64,000 nucleotides of DNA from Weissella sagaensis (GTDB lineage Bacteria; Bacillota; Bacilli; Lactobacillales; Lactobacillaceae): the NCBI RefSeq assembly GCF_005405285.1, contig NZ_BJDT01000009.1, forward strand, positions 1 to 64,000, given 5' to 3'. This document shows, piece after piece, positions 52,404-61,346 of this stretch. Every line of letters starts with the position of its first letter. Within the stretch, counting starts at the first letter, position 1. The notes beneath the pieces were generated by a model, which saw only the letters and a program-made list of their open reading frames with translations, did no database searches and was not told the DNA's origin. A program made the position numbers and the translations under genes.

Positions 52404-54734
52404 TTATGACCGCGCTAATGTAATAATATTATCACCTGGAACCTGACGGCCAGTAAAATAAAAGATTTGTTGGTCATCTGTTCCTAACTCTGATAACACT
52501 GTCATCATTGCATCACGGCGCTGATCATCAAAGTCTACGAATGCATCGTCAATTAATAAGGGTAATTGAAGCATGCTAGCAACATTTAACACAAATGCCA
52601 GTCGTAAGGCAACGTATAATTGCGAAGCTGTCCCTTTTGATAATTGATTAACCCCTAACACCTTACGATCATTACGAACAACCTTTAATAAAGTTTTTGT
52701 TTGTTGAACTGACTGATAGTGATTATTTGTCAAACGTGCAAATAAAACACTGGCTTGTTGTAACAAATTAGGGAGTCGGTCAATAATGGCTGCGTTTAAT
52801 GCTTGGCGAATCCATTCACTTCCTAGTCGATCAACAAAATATTGTTTTAACTGTTGATTTACCATTGTCACTTGATTAGCCACCATTTGTTGTTGATTTT
52901 CAATTGACGTATCCGTCCGTAAATTTTGTAATTGTACATTAATCTCAGCTAATTGTTGATTGACTTGCGCTTTTTCACGCTGAATACGTTGTAATATTTC
53001 TTGATTTTCTGATGTAGATTGTGGCTGATTCTTAACAGCATCCTGTGCTGCTAATTCGTGCATATCAGCCCCTTGTAATTGTTCTTCTAACATTTCAGCT
53101 TCACGATGCAAATCATTCACTTGGCGTTGTGCATCACGTCGTTGGCGTAATGCACTTTCATCCTTCACACCTAATTTTTGATATAACGTTTGCAAGGTTT
53201 GCTGCAAATTTTTACGCTGTAATTGCTGTTGTCCCATCGTCTCTTGTTGCGCATGTACTGCCATTAAACGACTGCGATATTCTTTTGCTGATAACCCTTC
53301 ACCTAACCAATTTAATGACACCTTCACATCAACTAACTCCGATAACATTGCTTGTTGGTCTTGAAAAGTTTGGTTCGTTGCTAGTAATAAATCATTTACT
53401 TTTTTAATATCATTTTGTGCTGTCATAATATCTGCAACAGTCATTTGTTGATAGACACTTGGTAAGACATTATTTGATTGCGCATGAGTTGTTGGGTTGT
53501 TTTTATTTTGTCCGAACCACCAACCAATCATCAAGCAAATTATCAACATGAAAACACCAATTACAATATGATTGATTAGTAATGTCATCATTAATAAAAC
53601 AACACCAATTATAGCAGCAATTAATAAACTTTTATTATCAGCAGATTCAGCCTTAACTGATTGACCATTCAGTTTTGCTTTTTGTTCATCTGTTAATAAT
53701 GGTGGTAGTTGCTGCCAGTGATACTTTGTTAAAACATCTTGTTGTGCCTGCATTGCGGCCGCTTGTTGCTTCGTTAAATCGGCTTGCTTTTGGTCAAGTT
53801 CTTCTAATTTATCAATGGCATCACTAGCACTCTCAACTTGTTTCTTTGTGATAGCTGTCGTCACCATCATATCGTCTAATGATGTCAATTGTTGCCGTAT
53901 ACGTTCAGCTTCATCAGCAACTGTTAAGTCTAAAGGTTTGCCTGCTGCTTGTACTTGCTGCTTAATTTTATGCCATCGTTGATAAACTGGTAATAGATGC
54001 ATTTGAGCTTGTTGATGCGTCATCTGACTTTGAATTTGCGTTTGCCGTTGTTGCAAGCTTTGCAGACGCTGGGTTAATGATTGTGCATTTGTTTGTAGCT
54101 TATCCAATGAAGGCTGTTGGCTAATCGTAACTTGTAGTTGTTGCCGTAGTTGTTTTAATTGTGCTAAAGATTGATTAATTTCACGATGAGCTGTTTTGGT
54201 AGTCCCAAATTTGGTTGTTGCATTCTTTTCCCATTGATTTGCGACATCTAACCAATCTTGTGCACCTGGGGTAGCCAAGGTACGTAAATAAGCAGCAAAA
54301 TCATCTGGTTTTAACGAAAAGATAGCCATTAACGCTTCCTGATCAAAACTAAAAATTGCTAAATATAGTTCACGATCAACAGGCCCCAATAACTTAGTCA
54401 ACATTGCCTCTGGATCTGCAAAAACTTGTCCCGTAGCAACTGCGGTTAATGTCGTCGTTGTTTGCGTGCGCCCTAATCGTTCTAATTCATATAATTGATT
54501 ATCTACTTCAAATTGAATACGTCCACCATAAGGACCTTTATCTAATGGTTCATACGTGTTGATTTTACGCCCTTTAGCCTGAGGAAACCCAAAAATCATA
54601 TCAAATAAGAATTGATGTAATGTGGTTTTTCCAGCTTCATTTAATCCTTGCACAATTTGTAATCCTTGCACAAAATTAAAGGTTTGCTGGCTAAATTGCC
54701 CAAATCCAACAATATGTGCTTGTTTAATCCACAT
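52404..54734 (-). CDS. yhaN: YhaN-like AAA ATPase with coiled coils and internal membrane helices
   Basis: The 776-residue SbcC/RecN-like ATPase has Walker A GLNEAGKTTLHQF at the start and LSKGTASQLYVALRLAF (signature) with LLIDDAFVDFDDQRR (Walker B) at the end. Long coiled coils lie between. In the middle (~370-410) are two hydrophobic segments, so the hinge region may be in the membrane. With YhaO it resembles an SbcCD-like nuclease pair; the DNA substrate is not known. The ATG at 54734 has SD AGGGGATGAAGG and overlaps the yhaO stop by 11 bases. Confidence 0.88.
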   Translation of the reverse strand: MWIKQAHIVGFGQFSQQTFNFVQGLQIVQGLNEAGKTTLHQFLFDMIFGFPQAKGRKINTYEPLDKGPYGGRIQFEVDNQLYELERLGRTQTTTTLTAVATGQVFADPEAMLTKLLGPVDRELYLAIFSFDQEALMAIFSLKPDDFAAYLRTLATPGAQDWLDVANQWEKNATTKFGTTKTAHREINQSLAQLKQLRQQLQVTISQQPSLDKLQTNAQSLTQRLQSLQQRQTQIQSQMTHQQAQMHLLPVYQRWHKIKQQVQAAGKPLDLTVADEAERIRQQLTSLDDMMVTTAITKKQVESASDAIDKLEELDQKQADLTKQQAAAMQAQQDVLTKYHWQQLPPLLTDEQKAKLNGQSVKAESADNKSLLIAAIIGVVLLMMTLLINHIVIGVFMLIICLMIGWWFGQNKNNPTTHAQSNNVLPSVYQQMTVADIMTAQNDIKKVNDLLLATNQTFQDQQAMLSELVDVKVSLNWLGEGLSAKEYRSRLMAVHAQQETMGQQQLQRKNLQQTLQTLYQKLGVKDESALRQRRDAQRQVNDLHREAEMLEEQLQGADMHELAAQDAVKNQPQSTSENQEILQRIQREKAQVNQQLAEINVQLQNLRTDTSIENQQQMVANQVTMVNQQLKQYFVDRLGSEWIRQALNAAIIDRLPNLLQQASVLFARLTNNHYQSVQQTKTLLKVVRNDRKVLGVNQLSKGTASQLYVALRLAFVLNVASMLQLPLLIDDAFVDFDDQRRDAMMTVLSELGTDDQQIFYFTGRQVPGDNIITLARS

Positions 54735-55917
54735 AACCTTCATCCCCTATCTGCGATACTTGTAATTGGGTTTGAACAGCTGATTCAAGTTCCGTTAGTG
54801 TTGCTGGATCCAAAAAATAATCTAACACATCACCATCTGTTACTTGTTTTAAACCTAATTTTTGCAATTGCTCTAAATTAAAAACACTTGCCACTGTTGC
54901 TGACCAGTATTGATCAGCAACTGCTGGTAAGCCCGCTATTTTTTGTTTTGGTTGTCCTGTTATTTCATAAATAAAGAACATATCACTTGGTTGTGCGGCT
55001 GCGACAAATTGCGCTAATAATTGTTGATTCGTAATAGCTGATAAAACAGTCGTTTGATCTGTCTCAATCTGCAACGAGATTAATTCAAATTCTTCTTTAT
55101 GAATAAACTGCTCACGTACCTGTTGTACAACCATATTTAAATCACGATCAGTTTGTACTTTTTCTGTAACCCACGTAATTGGTGCAACTGGTGTAAAGGT
55201 TGGCACCAATTGTTGTGAATGACTTTCTACCATGTAATAACCTTTAGGACCCGTTTCCGTTTTATCTAGTCCTTGAATACTACCGGAATAACCAATGAAT
55301 GGTTGTTCTTGTAGCGTTTCACGCACATGAATATGGCCGAGCGCCCAATAATCATAATGTTTTTGTTGCAAGGCTTGTAAACTAAACGGCGCATAATCAC
55401 CAACACCAGCTTCGCCTAATGCACCATGATATAAACCAATATGCCAATCAACGCTTGTATTTTTCATTGGAAACTGTTCAACTTGGTCAGTCATTATATG
55501 CCGTTGCGTATATGAAAAGCCACTGATAGCGACTGTTTCGTGGTTTGCGGTTTGTAAATGGTGTGTTGTCACTTCAGCAGGAAATAAAGTGACATTTTCA
55601 GGAAACGTTGGTATTTGCTGCCAATTATTAACATAATCATGATTACCAAAAATAATATAAACCTGAATTTTTGCGTCAGCTAGCCGTTGTAATTCATTTA
55701 CCAAATCTAGTTGTGCTCGTGCATCTGGGGTTGTTGTATTAAAGGAATCACCTGCTAAGACCACAAAGTCTACAGCTGCTACAATTGCGTCATCCACTAA
55801 ACGATGAACTGCAACTTGCTTGGCGGATTGTAATTTTTCTTTTAACCAGCTTGGCGTAATTGATAAACCACCGAATGGATTACCAAGGTGTAAGTCACCA
55901 GCATGAATAAACTTCAT
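54724..55917 (-). CDS. yhaO: YhaO-like metallophosphoesterase (SbcD/Mre11 type)
   Basis: The 397-residue protein has the Mre11/SbcD nuclease motifs: FIHAGDLHLGNPF, VVLAGDSFN, IFGNHDYVNN, GLYHGALGE and ALGHIHVRE (the metal-binding Asp, His and Asn residues). It is a DNA nuclease of the SbcD class, smaller than Mre11 proteins with a capping domain. It is first in the operon with yhaN and yhaM; SD AAAGGAG. A TATAAT lies at 55950-55955, next to the terminator of the upstream gene. Confidence 0.9.
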   Translation of the reverse strand: MKFIHAGDLHLGNPFGGLSITPSWLKEKLQSAKQVAVHRLVDDAIVAAVDFVVLAGDSFNTTTPDARAQLDLVNELQRLADAKIQVYIIFGNHDYVNNWQQIPTFPENVTLFPAEVTTHHLQTANHETVAISGFSYTQRHIMTDQVEQFPMKNTSVDWHIGLYHGALGEAGVGDYAPFSLQALQQKHYDYWALGHIHVRETLQEQPFIGYSGSIQGLDKTETGPKGYYMVESHSQQLVPTFTPVAPITWVTEKVQTDRDLNMVVQQVREQFIHKEEFELISLQIETDQTTVLSAITNQQLLAQFVAAAQPSDMFFIYEITGQPKQKIAGLPAVADQYWSATVASVFNLEQLQKLGLKQVTDGDVLDYFLDPATLTELESAVQTQLQVSQIGDEGYVD

Positions 55918-55970
55918 GTCATTGATCTCCTTTATTTGCTTTTATCCTTATTATATTTGAGATTCGCTAC

Positions 55971-56003
55971 AAAAAAAAGAGTGAGACAACATTGTCCCAC
56001 TCA
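55971..56003 (-). terminator. Terminator of the YlbF-family gene
   Basis: GAGTGGGACAA, a TG loop and TTGTCTCACTC form a long stem with one mismatch or wobble, followed by T8. The core GACAA..TTGTC recurs in the argS terminator. Confidence 0.9.
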
Positions 56004-56027
56004 TTAGTAAAACTAAGAATTTTATAC

Positions 56028-56372
56028 TTAGTTTTGACCATACAATTCTGCAATTGGCTTTGTAATAATATTGTTAATTTCCATCAACAATTGGTTCAAT
56101 CCTTTTTCAGCCGCAAGCATCTGCTTTAATGAATCAAATTTTTCCATTTCATTTGCAATTTCTTGCCATTCTGTAACTTGACTTTCATCAGGTTCTGTAC
56201 CAGCTTGAACTGCTTGGTTAATTTGTCCTTGTGCATGTTGGAAACGTGAAAAGACTTCTTTTGCTTCAGGTTCGCCATCAACTGCAGCAATTGCGTCACG
56301 AAGCGTCTTGTATTGTGCTGTTTCTCGTAAATCATCAGCAACGGCATTGACATTATCGTAAATATTTATCAT
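56028..56372 (-). CDS. YlbF/YheA family regulator
   Basis: The 114-residue all-helical protein matches the YlbF/YmcA/YheA family: NVNAVADDLRETAQYKTLRDAIAAVDGEPEAKEVFSRFQHAQ, cut here, then KMLAAEKGLNQLLMEINNIITKPIAELY-like end. YlbF and YmcA of Bacillus help RNase Y; for YheA the role is unknown. It sits next to the yhaO-yhaN-yhaM genes as in Bacillus, though in a separate transcript that ends at the hairpin near 55.98 kb. SD AAAAGGA. Confidence 0.9.
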   Translation of the reverse strand: MINIYDNVNAVADDLRETAQYKTLRDAIAAVDGEPEAKEVFSRFQHAQGQINQAVQAGTEPDESQVTEWQEIANEMEKFDSLKQMLAAEKGLNQLLMEINNIITKPIAELYGQN

Positions 56373-56428
56373 AAGTATCCTTTTCCCATCTTTTGTAATA
56401 TATTCATTATCTCATAATTACTATTTTT

Positions 56429-58624
56429 TTAAAACTCTGGTAATAATGATTGAATACCTGACCAAGCCTTTTGAGCACCATCTTTAACGTTATTCCAAGT
56501 TGATGAGGCACCTTGTTTAATTTCATCACCAATACCATTAATGTTATCTTTAAAACCATTTTGAGAAGTAGACTCATTATCTTTAGTTGCAGCCATTTTG
56601 CTGCGCACACTTTTTGTTTTAAACTTTGTTTGTTCTGTATTAGGAATTACTTGCTCAAGTGTTGTTTTCATTAACGGCCCTGAGGTTTGTGACAAATATG
56701 CGGAAATCGTATGACTGGCATCTGTCTCATCATACCCTGACCAAGTTGTTACGACGACATCTGGTGTATAAGCAATTGCCCATGAATCAGTCGCATTGTC
56801 ACTGGTTGAATCTGTTCCTGAAACTTCAGTCGTTCCTGTCTTACCAGCCACATCATAACCAGCTGGATCAGCACTAGCACCAGTACCATGGGTATAAACC
56901 CCTAACATCATCGACGTCATTTCATTAGCAACTTTTCTTGACCATAGACGCGTATGCTTTTGCTTTGCTTGCACAATCGTTTTGCCGGAAGCATCAACAA
57001 TTTTAGTAATAAAATGACTCTTACTCATTTGACCATCGTTTGCAAAACTAGTGTAGGCCTGCGTCATCTCAAGTGGCGTCACACCCTTCTTCAAACCACC
57101 AATTGCCAAAGCTAAGTTTTTATCAGATTTTGTCAACGGCAATCCGGCTTTTTTAGCAGCATCATAACCTACTGATACACCCATTTGATCTAGTAACCAA
57201 ACTGCTGGTATATTGTATGAATTTTCTAAGGCTTGGTACATTGGAATTTTATCACTAGTATAATCACCATAGTTAGATGGTGAATAACCATTTGTACCAA
57301 AACTCATCGTACTATTCTTTAAATCAGAATCATATGAAAAACCACGTGATAACGATGGTCCATAGTCAACAATTGGTTTAATTGTTGATCCTGGTGAACG
57401 GCGTGATTGTGTTGCACGGTTAAATCCTCTAAAGACATGTTCACCCCGACCACCAATAATTGCGCGAACACCACCTGTTTTAGCATCCATTACAATCGAT
57501 GCTGCTTGGGAACCATCCCCAATTGGATTTAAATTAGGATTTTCATAATCAGCTTGTAGGTTTGCTTGATCATCTTGATTTAGTGTCGTATAAATCTTAT
57601 AACCATTATTTAAAATATCTTGTTCTTTTAAATGATAAGTATTGATTGCTTCATTAATAACTGAATCAAAGTAATAAGGATAGTTATAATTTGAATTGTC
57701 TACCTCATGGTCCACTGCATTAACTGGTAAATCTGCATTATAATCAGCTTGTGCTTGTGTCAAATACTTGGTTGCAACCAAGTTTTGCAGCACTTGATCA
57801 CGACGATTTTTGGCAGCATCTTGATACGTTAACGGATCATAGCCATTTGGCGATTGTAACATACCAATCAACATCGCCCCTTGTGAAACTGATAGGTCAG
57901 CGGCATCAACACCAAAATATTTTTTAGAAGCATCTTGAATACCCCACACACCGTGACCAAAGTAAGCATTATTTAAATACATCGCCAAAATTTCATGTTT
58001 TGAATATTCCTTTTCAACTTCAATTGATAAGAATAGTTCGCGTGCTTTACGAATAATGGTTTGGTCTTGACTCAAATACGCATTTTTTACTAATTGCTGC
58101 GTTAAAGTTGAACCACCAACTGACACATGGCTACCGCGAATGCGATACCAGATTGTTGTCAATACACCACGGGTCATGCCTTTAATTGAAAAACCATGTT
58201 CACGATAAAAATGACGATCTTCGGTTGCAATAACCGCATTCACTGCATGGGGAGAAATATCACGAAACTTAACATACGTTCCTTTTTGACCGGATAAACT
58301 ACCTGCTTTGTTACCAGCATTATCATAAATTTCCGTTGTTGATTGTAATTGCTTTTTTAAATCAGTAACATCTGTTGTCTTCGCTTCAAATGTTCCCAAA
58401 ACACTCACAACGAGAAAGAGTGTTAAAAATAAAGTAATCAACCAACGATTAACTTGAAATCGATGCCAAAAAGGACCAAATGTCCGACTAATCCATGCAT
58501 AAAATGGTTGGCAAAAACGTTTATGCCATCGAATAAATGGTGCAAAAAAATGTTTTAACCACTCAGTAACTGGAGCTGTTTTTTGTTGCCACCATTCTTT
58601 TAATTTTTTTAAAATATCTTTCAT
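56429..58624 (-). CDS. Class A penicillin-binding protein (PBP1A-like)
   Basis: The 731-residue enzyme makes and cross-links peptidoglycan on the outer membrane face. A long cytoplasmic part (~1-60, rich in Trp and Lys) and one helix (~62-82) lead to the GT51 domain (ATEDRHFYREHGFS, GGSTLTQQLVKNAYL, EYSKHEILAMYLNNAYFG). The transpeptidase follows, with SxxK (SRRSPGSTIKP), SxN (SYN) and KTG (AGKTGTTEVSG). The C-terminal ~60 residues are Lys/Asn/Ser-rich. The ATG at 58624 follows the argR stop by 1 base, with a weak SD GTGGA, which points to translation coupled to argR. Confidence 0.93.
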   Translation of the reverse strand: MKDILKKLKEWWQQKTAPVTEWLKHFFAPFIRWHKRFCQPFYAWISRTFGPFWHRFQVNRWLITLFLTLFLVVSVLGTFEAKTTDVTDLKKQLQSTTEIYDNAGNKAGSLSGQKGTYVKFRDISPHAVNAVIATEDRHFYREHGFSIKGMTRGVLTTIWYRIRGSHVSVGGSTLTQQLVKNAYLSQDQTIIRKARELFLSIEVEKEYSKHEILAMYLNNAYFGHGVWGIQDASKKYFGVDAADLSVSQGAMLIGMLQSPNGYDPLTYQDAAKNRRDQVLQNLVATKYLTQAQADYNADLPVNAVDHEVDNSNYNYPYYFDSVINEAINTYHLKEQDILNNGYKIYTTLNQDDQANLQADYENPNLNPIGDGSQAASIVMDAKTGGVRAIIGGRGEHVFRGFNRATQSRRSPGSTIKPIVDYGPSLSRGFSYDSDLKNSTMSFGTNGYSPSNYGDYTSDKIPMYQALENSYNIPAVWLLDQMGVSVGYDAAKKAGLPLTKSDKNLALAIGGLKKGVTPLEMTQAYTSFANDGQMSKSHFITKIVDASGKTIVQAKQKHTRLWSRKVANEMTSMMLGVYTHGTGASADPAGYDVAGKTGTTEVSGTDSTSDNATDSWAIAYTPDVVVTTWSGYDETDASHTISAYLSQTSGPLMKTTLEQVIPNTEQTKFKTKSVRSKMAATKDNESTSQNGFKDNINGIGDEIKQGASSTWNNVKDGAQKAWSGIQSLLPEF

Positions 58625-58625
58625 A

Positions 58626-59093
58626 TTATTGCATCCACTTATTAAATTGTCCTGCAATATCAATTGCAACAATAGCTGAGGTGGTCGTCACATAAATCGT
58701 ATTATGTCCGGCTAACGTGCCCACAACTTCTGGAATATCAGCATCATCAATCATTGCGGCCAATCGATTACCATTGCCTTGCGTTGTTTTCACGACAATC
58801 ATAAATTCAATTGGTACAACGGAACTAGCCATATCAGCAAATCCTTGTGTTATTTTATTGCCTTCATGTGCATACATTGTCATTTGATCAGGCATAACTT
58901 GATAACGTGATTGCCCCTTGGCATCTGGTTGTCGCACAATCCGTAACTCTTTAATGTCACGAGACACAGTTGCTTGCGTTACTGCAATTCCTGCCTCCTG
59001 TAAGCGATGCAAAATCTCTTCTTGAGAATCAATCACGTCATGCGCCAAAATTTCAAGAATCATCATTTGGCGTTCTTGTTTTTTTAAAGCCAT
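58626..59093 (-). CDS. argR: ArgR-family regulator with changed arginine-binding motif
   Basis: The 155-residue protein has the winged helix of ArgR (~5-70, DVIDSQEEILHRLQEAGIAVTQATVSRDIKELRIVR) and the hexamer-forming C-terminal domain (~85-150). In ArgR the two Asp residues of GTIAGDD bind L-arginine; here the motif reads GTLAGHN (His130, Asn131). It may thus not respond to arginine, or may work only with a second ArgR, as L. lactis uses ArgR and AhrC. It is directly followed by the PBP gene and preceded by argS with its terminator. SD AGAGGAA. Confidence 0.92.
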   Translation of the reverse strand: MALKKQERQMMILEILAHDVIDSQEEILHRLQEAGIAVTQATVSRDIKELRIVRQPDAKGQSRYQVMPDQMTMYAHEGNKITQGFADMASSVVPIEFMIVVKTTQGNGNRLAAMIDDADIPEVVGTLAGHNTIYVTTTSAIVAIDIAGQFNKWMQ

Positions 59094-59148
59094 GTTTCAT
59101 TCCTCTTTACAATTTAGTTCCTACCACGAAAGTAGTTTCACCTGCTTT

Positions 59149-59177
59149 ATTTTAACATATTCGACTATTTAGCTTAA
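59149..59177 (-). promoter_or_regulatory. Promoter of argR-pbp
   Basis: TTAAGC and TAAAAT are 17 bases apart on the minus strand with an extended TG before the -10. A small CTAC/GTAG hairpin lies in the leader. Confidence 0.45.
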
Positions 59178-59194
59178 ATTTTACTATATATACT

Positions 59195-59226
59195 AAAAAA
59201 AGGGCCTAGACAATATTGTCTCAGCC
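59195..59226 (-). terminator. Terminator of argS
   Basis: GGGC-(TG)-AGACAATATTGTCT-(AG)-GCCC forms a long hairpin followed by T7 on the minus strand, 16 bases after the argS stop. Confidence 0.92.
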
Positions 59227-59241
59227 CAAGTCAAATCAATT

Positions 59242-60927
59242 TTACATCTCTTTTGGTGCTTTAACACCTAATAAGCGTAGTGATTCTGTCAAAATATATG
59301 ATACTGCTGATACTAATGCCAAACGTGCATTTAGTTGATCATCCTCAACTAAAATCTTCGAATTAGCATAGTACTTGTTAAACGTACGTGATAAGTTTAG
59401 TGCATACTTTGCAATAACTGATGGTTCGCGATCACGCCAAGCGCGACGAACAATATCACCAAAGTTTGCAACTAATTTTTCAGTTTCCCAAACATTATCA
59501 TCGTTAATAACTAAGTTAGTCAAATCTAATTCTGGATTACCAGCCTTGCGCAAAATTGATTGGGCACGTGCATTGGTGTATTGCACATATGGACCAGTAT
59601 CGCCTTCGAAACGAACTACTTCCTCAAGCTTAAAGTCAAAATCACCCAAACGTTCGTTCATCAAGTCGTGGAATACTACCGCTCCAGTTCCAACCTCATG
59701 GGCAACTTCTTCTTTATTTGCTAATTCTGGATTCTTTTCGTTAATTTGTGCCGTAGCTAACTTAACTGAATCTGCCAAAACATCCTTCAACAAGATGATT
59801 CGTCCTGATCGTGTTGATAGTTTCTTGCCATCAACAGTAATCATACCAAATGGAATATGTTCAATGTCATCAGACCAATCATAATCCATTTTCTTCAAAA
59901 CAGCCTTCATTTGCTTAAAGTGTTCACGCTGCTCACCACCTACAACGTATAATGACTTCACAAAATTATAATTATTCTTACGGAAAATTGCAGCCGCCAA
60001 ATCACGAGTCATGTACAATGTTGCACCATCAGTACGTTGAATCATGGCAACATTTAAGTCTTCATCACTCAAATCAACAACTTGTGCACCCTGAGACTCA
60101 ACCAATAGGTTCTTGTCCTTAAGTGTTTGAATAACTGCATCCATCTTGTCGTTGTAAAAAGCTTCACCATTAAATGAATCAAAATCAATATCTAAGTCAT
60201 CGTATAATTCCATAAATTCTTTCAACGATTCTTCACGGAACCATGACCATAATTGATGCGCTTCTTCATCACCATCTTCAAGTTTCTTAAACCAAGCACG
60301 ACCTTCATCATTTAATTCAGGTTGTGTTTCAGCCTCTTTGTGGAAACGAACATAGTATTTTACTAATGTATTAATTGGATCAGCCTTCACTTCTTCTTCA
60401 GATCCCCAACGCTTGTAAGCAGACATTAGTTTTCCAAATTGTGTTCCCCAATCACCTAAGTGGTTAATTTTGATTGGTTGATAACCATTTGCCTTAGCAA
60501 TTTCTGCTAATGAATTTCCAATAACGGTTGAACGTAAGTGGCCCATTGACATTGGCTTAGCAATATTAGGTGATGACATATCAATTGTAATATGACCAGC
60601 TTCACCATCTGTATTATGACCATATTCAGTATTACGTAATACGTCAGCTAGAGTCTCAGCCCCAAATTGGGCTTGATCCAAGAAAAAGTTAACATAGGGA
60701 CCAACAGCCTTCACATCTTTAAAGCTCTCAGTATCAATATCAGACACAATGTCATTAGCAATTTGTTGTGGTGCCATTCGGCGTGACTTTGCTAATAAAA
60801 ATGCGGGGAAAGCATAGTCACCCATGCTAGCATCCTTAGGTACTTCAATTTTTGAAAGAATTGTCGCATCATCCAATTCAGGAACAACTGCAGCAATTTT
60901 TTGTGCAATGTGACTCTTGTAATCCAT
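59242..60927 (-). CDS. argS: Arginyl-tRNA synthetase
   Basis: ArgS charges tRNA-Arg. The 561-residue class I enzyme has the N-terminal Add-1 domain, the HIGH-type motif SSPNIAKPMSMGHLRST, FGKLMSAYKRWG, the catalytic core with YVVGGEQREHFKQM and the C-terminal anticodon-binding helices with VQYTNARAQSIL and SRTFNKYYANSKIL. The length is normal. It is translated right after the DUF2187 gene (stop and start share one base, TAATG). No T-box leader is seen before the pair. Confidence 0.97.
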   Translation of the reverse strand: MDYKSHIAQKIAAVVPELDDATILSKIEVPKDASMGDYAFPAFLLAKSRRMAPQQIANDIVSDIDTESFKDVKAVGPYVNFFLDQAQFGAETLADVLRNTEYGHNTDGEAGHITIDMSSPNIAKPMSMGHLRSTVIGNSLAEIAKANGYQPIKINHLGDWGTQFGKLMSAYKRWGSEEEVKADPINTLVKYYVRFHKEAETQPELNDEGRAWFKKLEDGDEEAHQLWSWFREESLKEFMELYDDLDIDFDSFNGEAFYNDKMDAVIQTLKDKNLLVESQGAQVVDLSDEDLNVAMIQRTDGATLYMTRDLAAAIFRKNNYNFVKSLYVVGGEQREHFKQMKAVLKKMDYDWSDDIEHIPFGMITVDGKKLSTRSGRIILLKDVLADSVKLATAQINEKNPELANKEEVAHEVGTGAVVFHDLMNERLGDFDFKLEEVVRFEGDTGPYVQYTNARAQSILRKAGNPELDLTNLVINDDNVWETEKLVANFGDIVRRAWRDREPSVIAKYALNLSRTFNKYYANSKILVEDDQLNARLALVSAVSYILTESLRLLGVKAPKEM

Positions 60928-61235
60928 TATGCTTTGTCTCCTTTAGCATCATTCTTATCTGTATCTTCATCCTCTTCTTTTTCAGGACGCGGTGCAGGAT
61001 TATCAGTTTTTACCAAAATTTTTGTATCTGACATACGCAAAACAGCACGATGATTATATTCATTAACTGTTGCATCATCCTCAGGATTATTTTCAGTAAT
61101 CACTACTAATAATGAATGCTCATAAATTTTTTCAACAATTCCTTTAAAGTCATGTTCAAAATTTGCGAATTTTTTTCCGGCAACTAAATCGCCTAAATCA
61201 AATTCTGATGTATTTTCTACTGGATCTTTAGCCAT
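60927..61235 (-). CDS. DUF2187 (KOW-like) small protein
   Basis: The 102-residue protein has a DUF2187 beta-domain (~14-75, LGDLVAGKKFANFEHDFKGIVEKIYEHSLLVVI then NEYNHRAVLRMSDTKIL) and a very acidic/basic mixed tail (PEKEEDEDTDKNDAKGDKA). DUF2187 has a KOW-like fold, which suggests RNA or ribosome contact, but no role is known. It overlaps argS by one base. The SD is AAAGGGG. An extended -10 TGTTATAAT lies at 61321-61329, and the leader has a GTCAT-AAAA-ATGAC hairpin. Confidence 0.85.
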   Translation of the reverse strand: MAKDPVENTSEFDLGDLVAGKKFANFEHDFKGIVEKIYEHSLLVVITENNPEDDATVNEYNHRAVLRMSDTKILVKTDNPAPRPEKEEDEDTDKNDAKGDKA

Positions 61236-61320
61236 GCTACTATCCCCTTTACTTTAACAACTGAGGTCATTTTTTATTTCATTAACAATTTAGTTAGTCA
61301 TTTTTATGACAATTCTATAA

Positions 61321-61329
61321 ATTATAACA
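61321..61329 (-). promoter_or_regulatory. Extended -10 promoter of DUF2187-argS
   Basis: TGTTATAAT on the minus strand (TG, one base, perfect TATAAT), 86 bases before the start of the DUF2187 gene and 18 bases after the murE stop. Confidence 0.55.
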
Positions 61330-61346
61330 AATTTTACATCTAAAAA

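Noticed and set aside
59375..59884. 169-residue open frame on the plus strand inside argS
   Set aside because: It is a shadow on the opposite strand of a highly conserved gene, without promoter or ribosome site.
61236..61346. T-box leader for argS
   Set aside because: The gap before the DUF2187-argS pair is only ~110 bases, and no T-box sequence or specifier-loop structure is seen.
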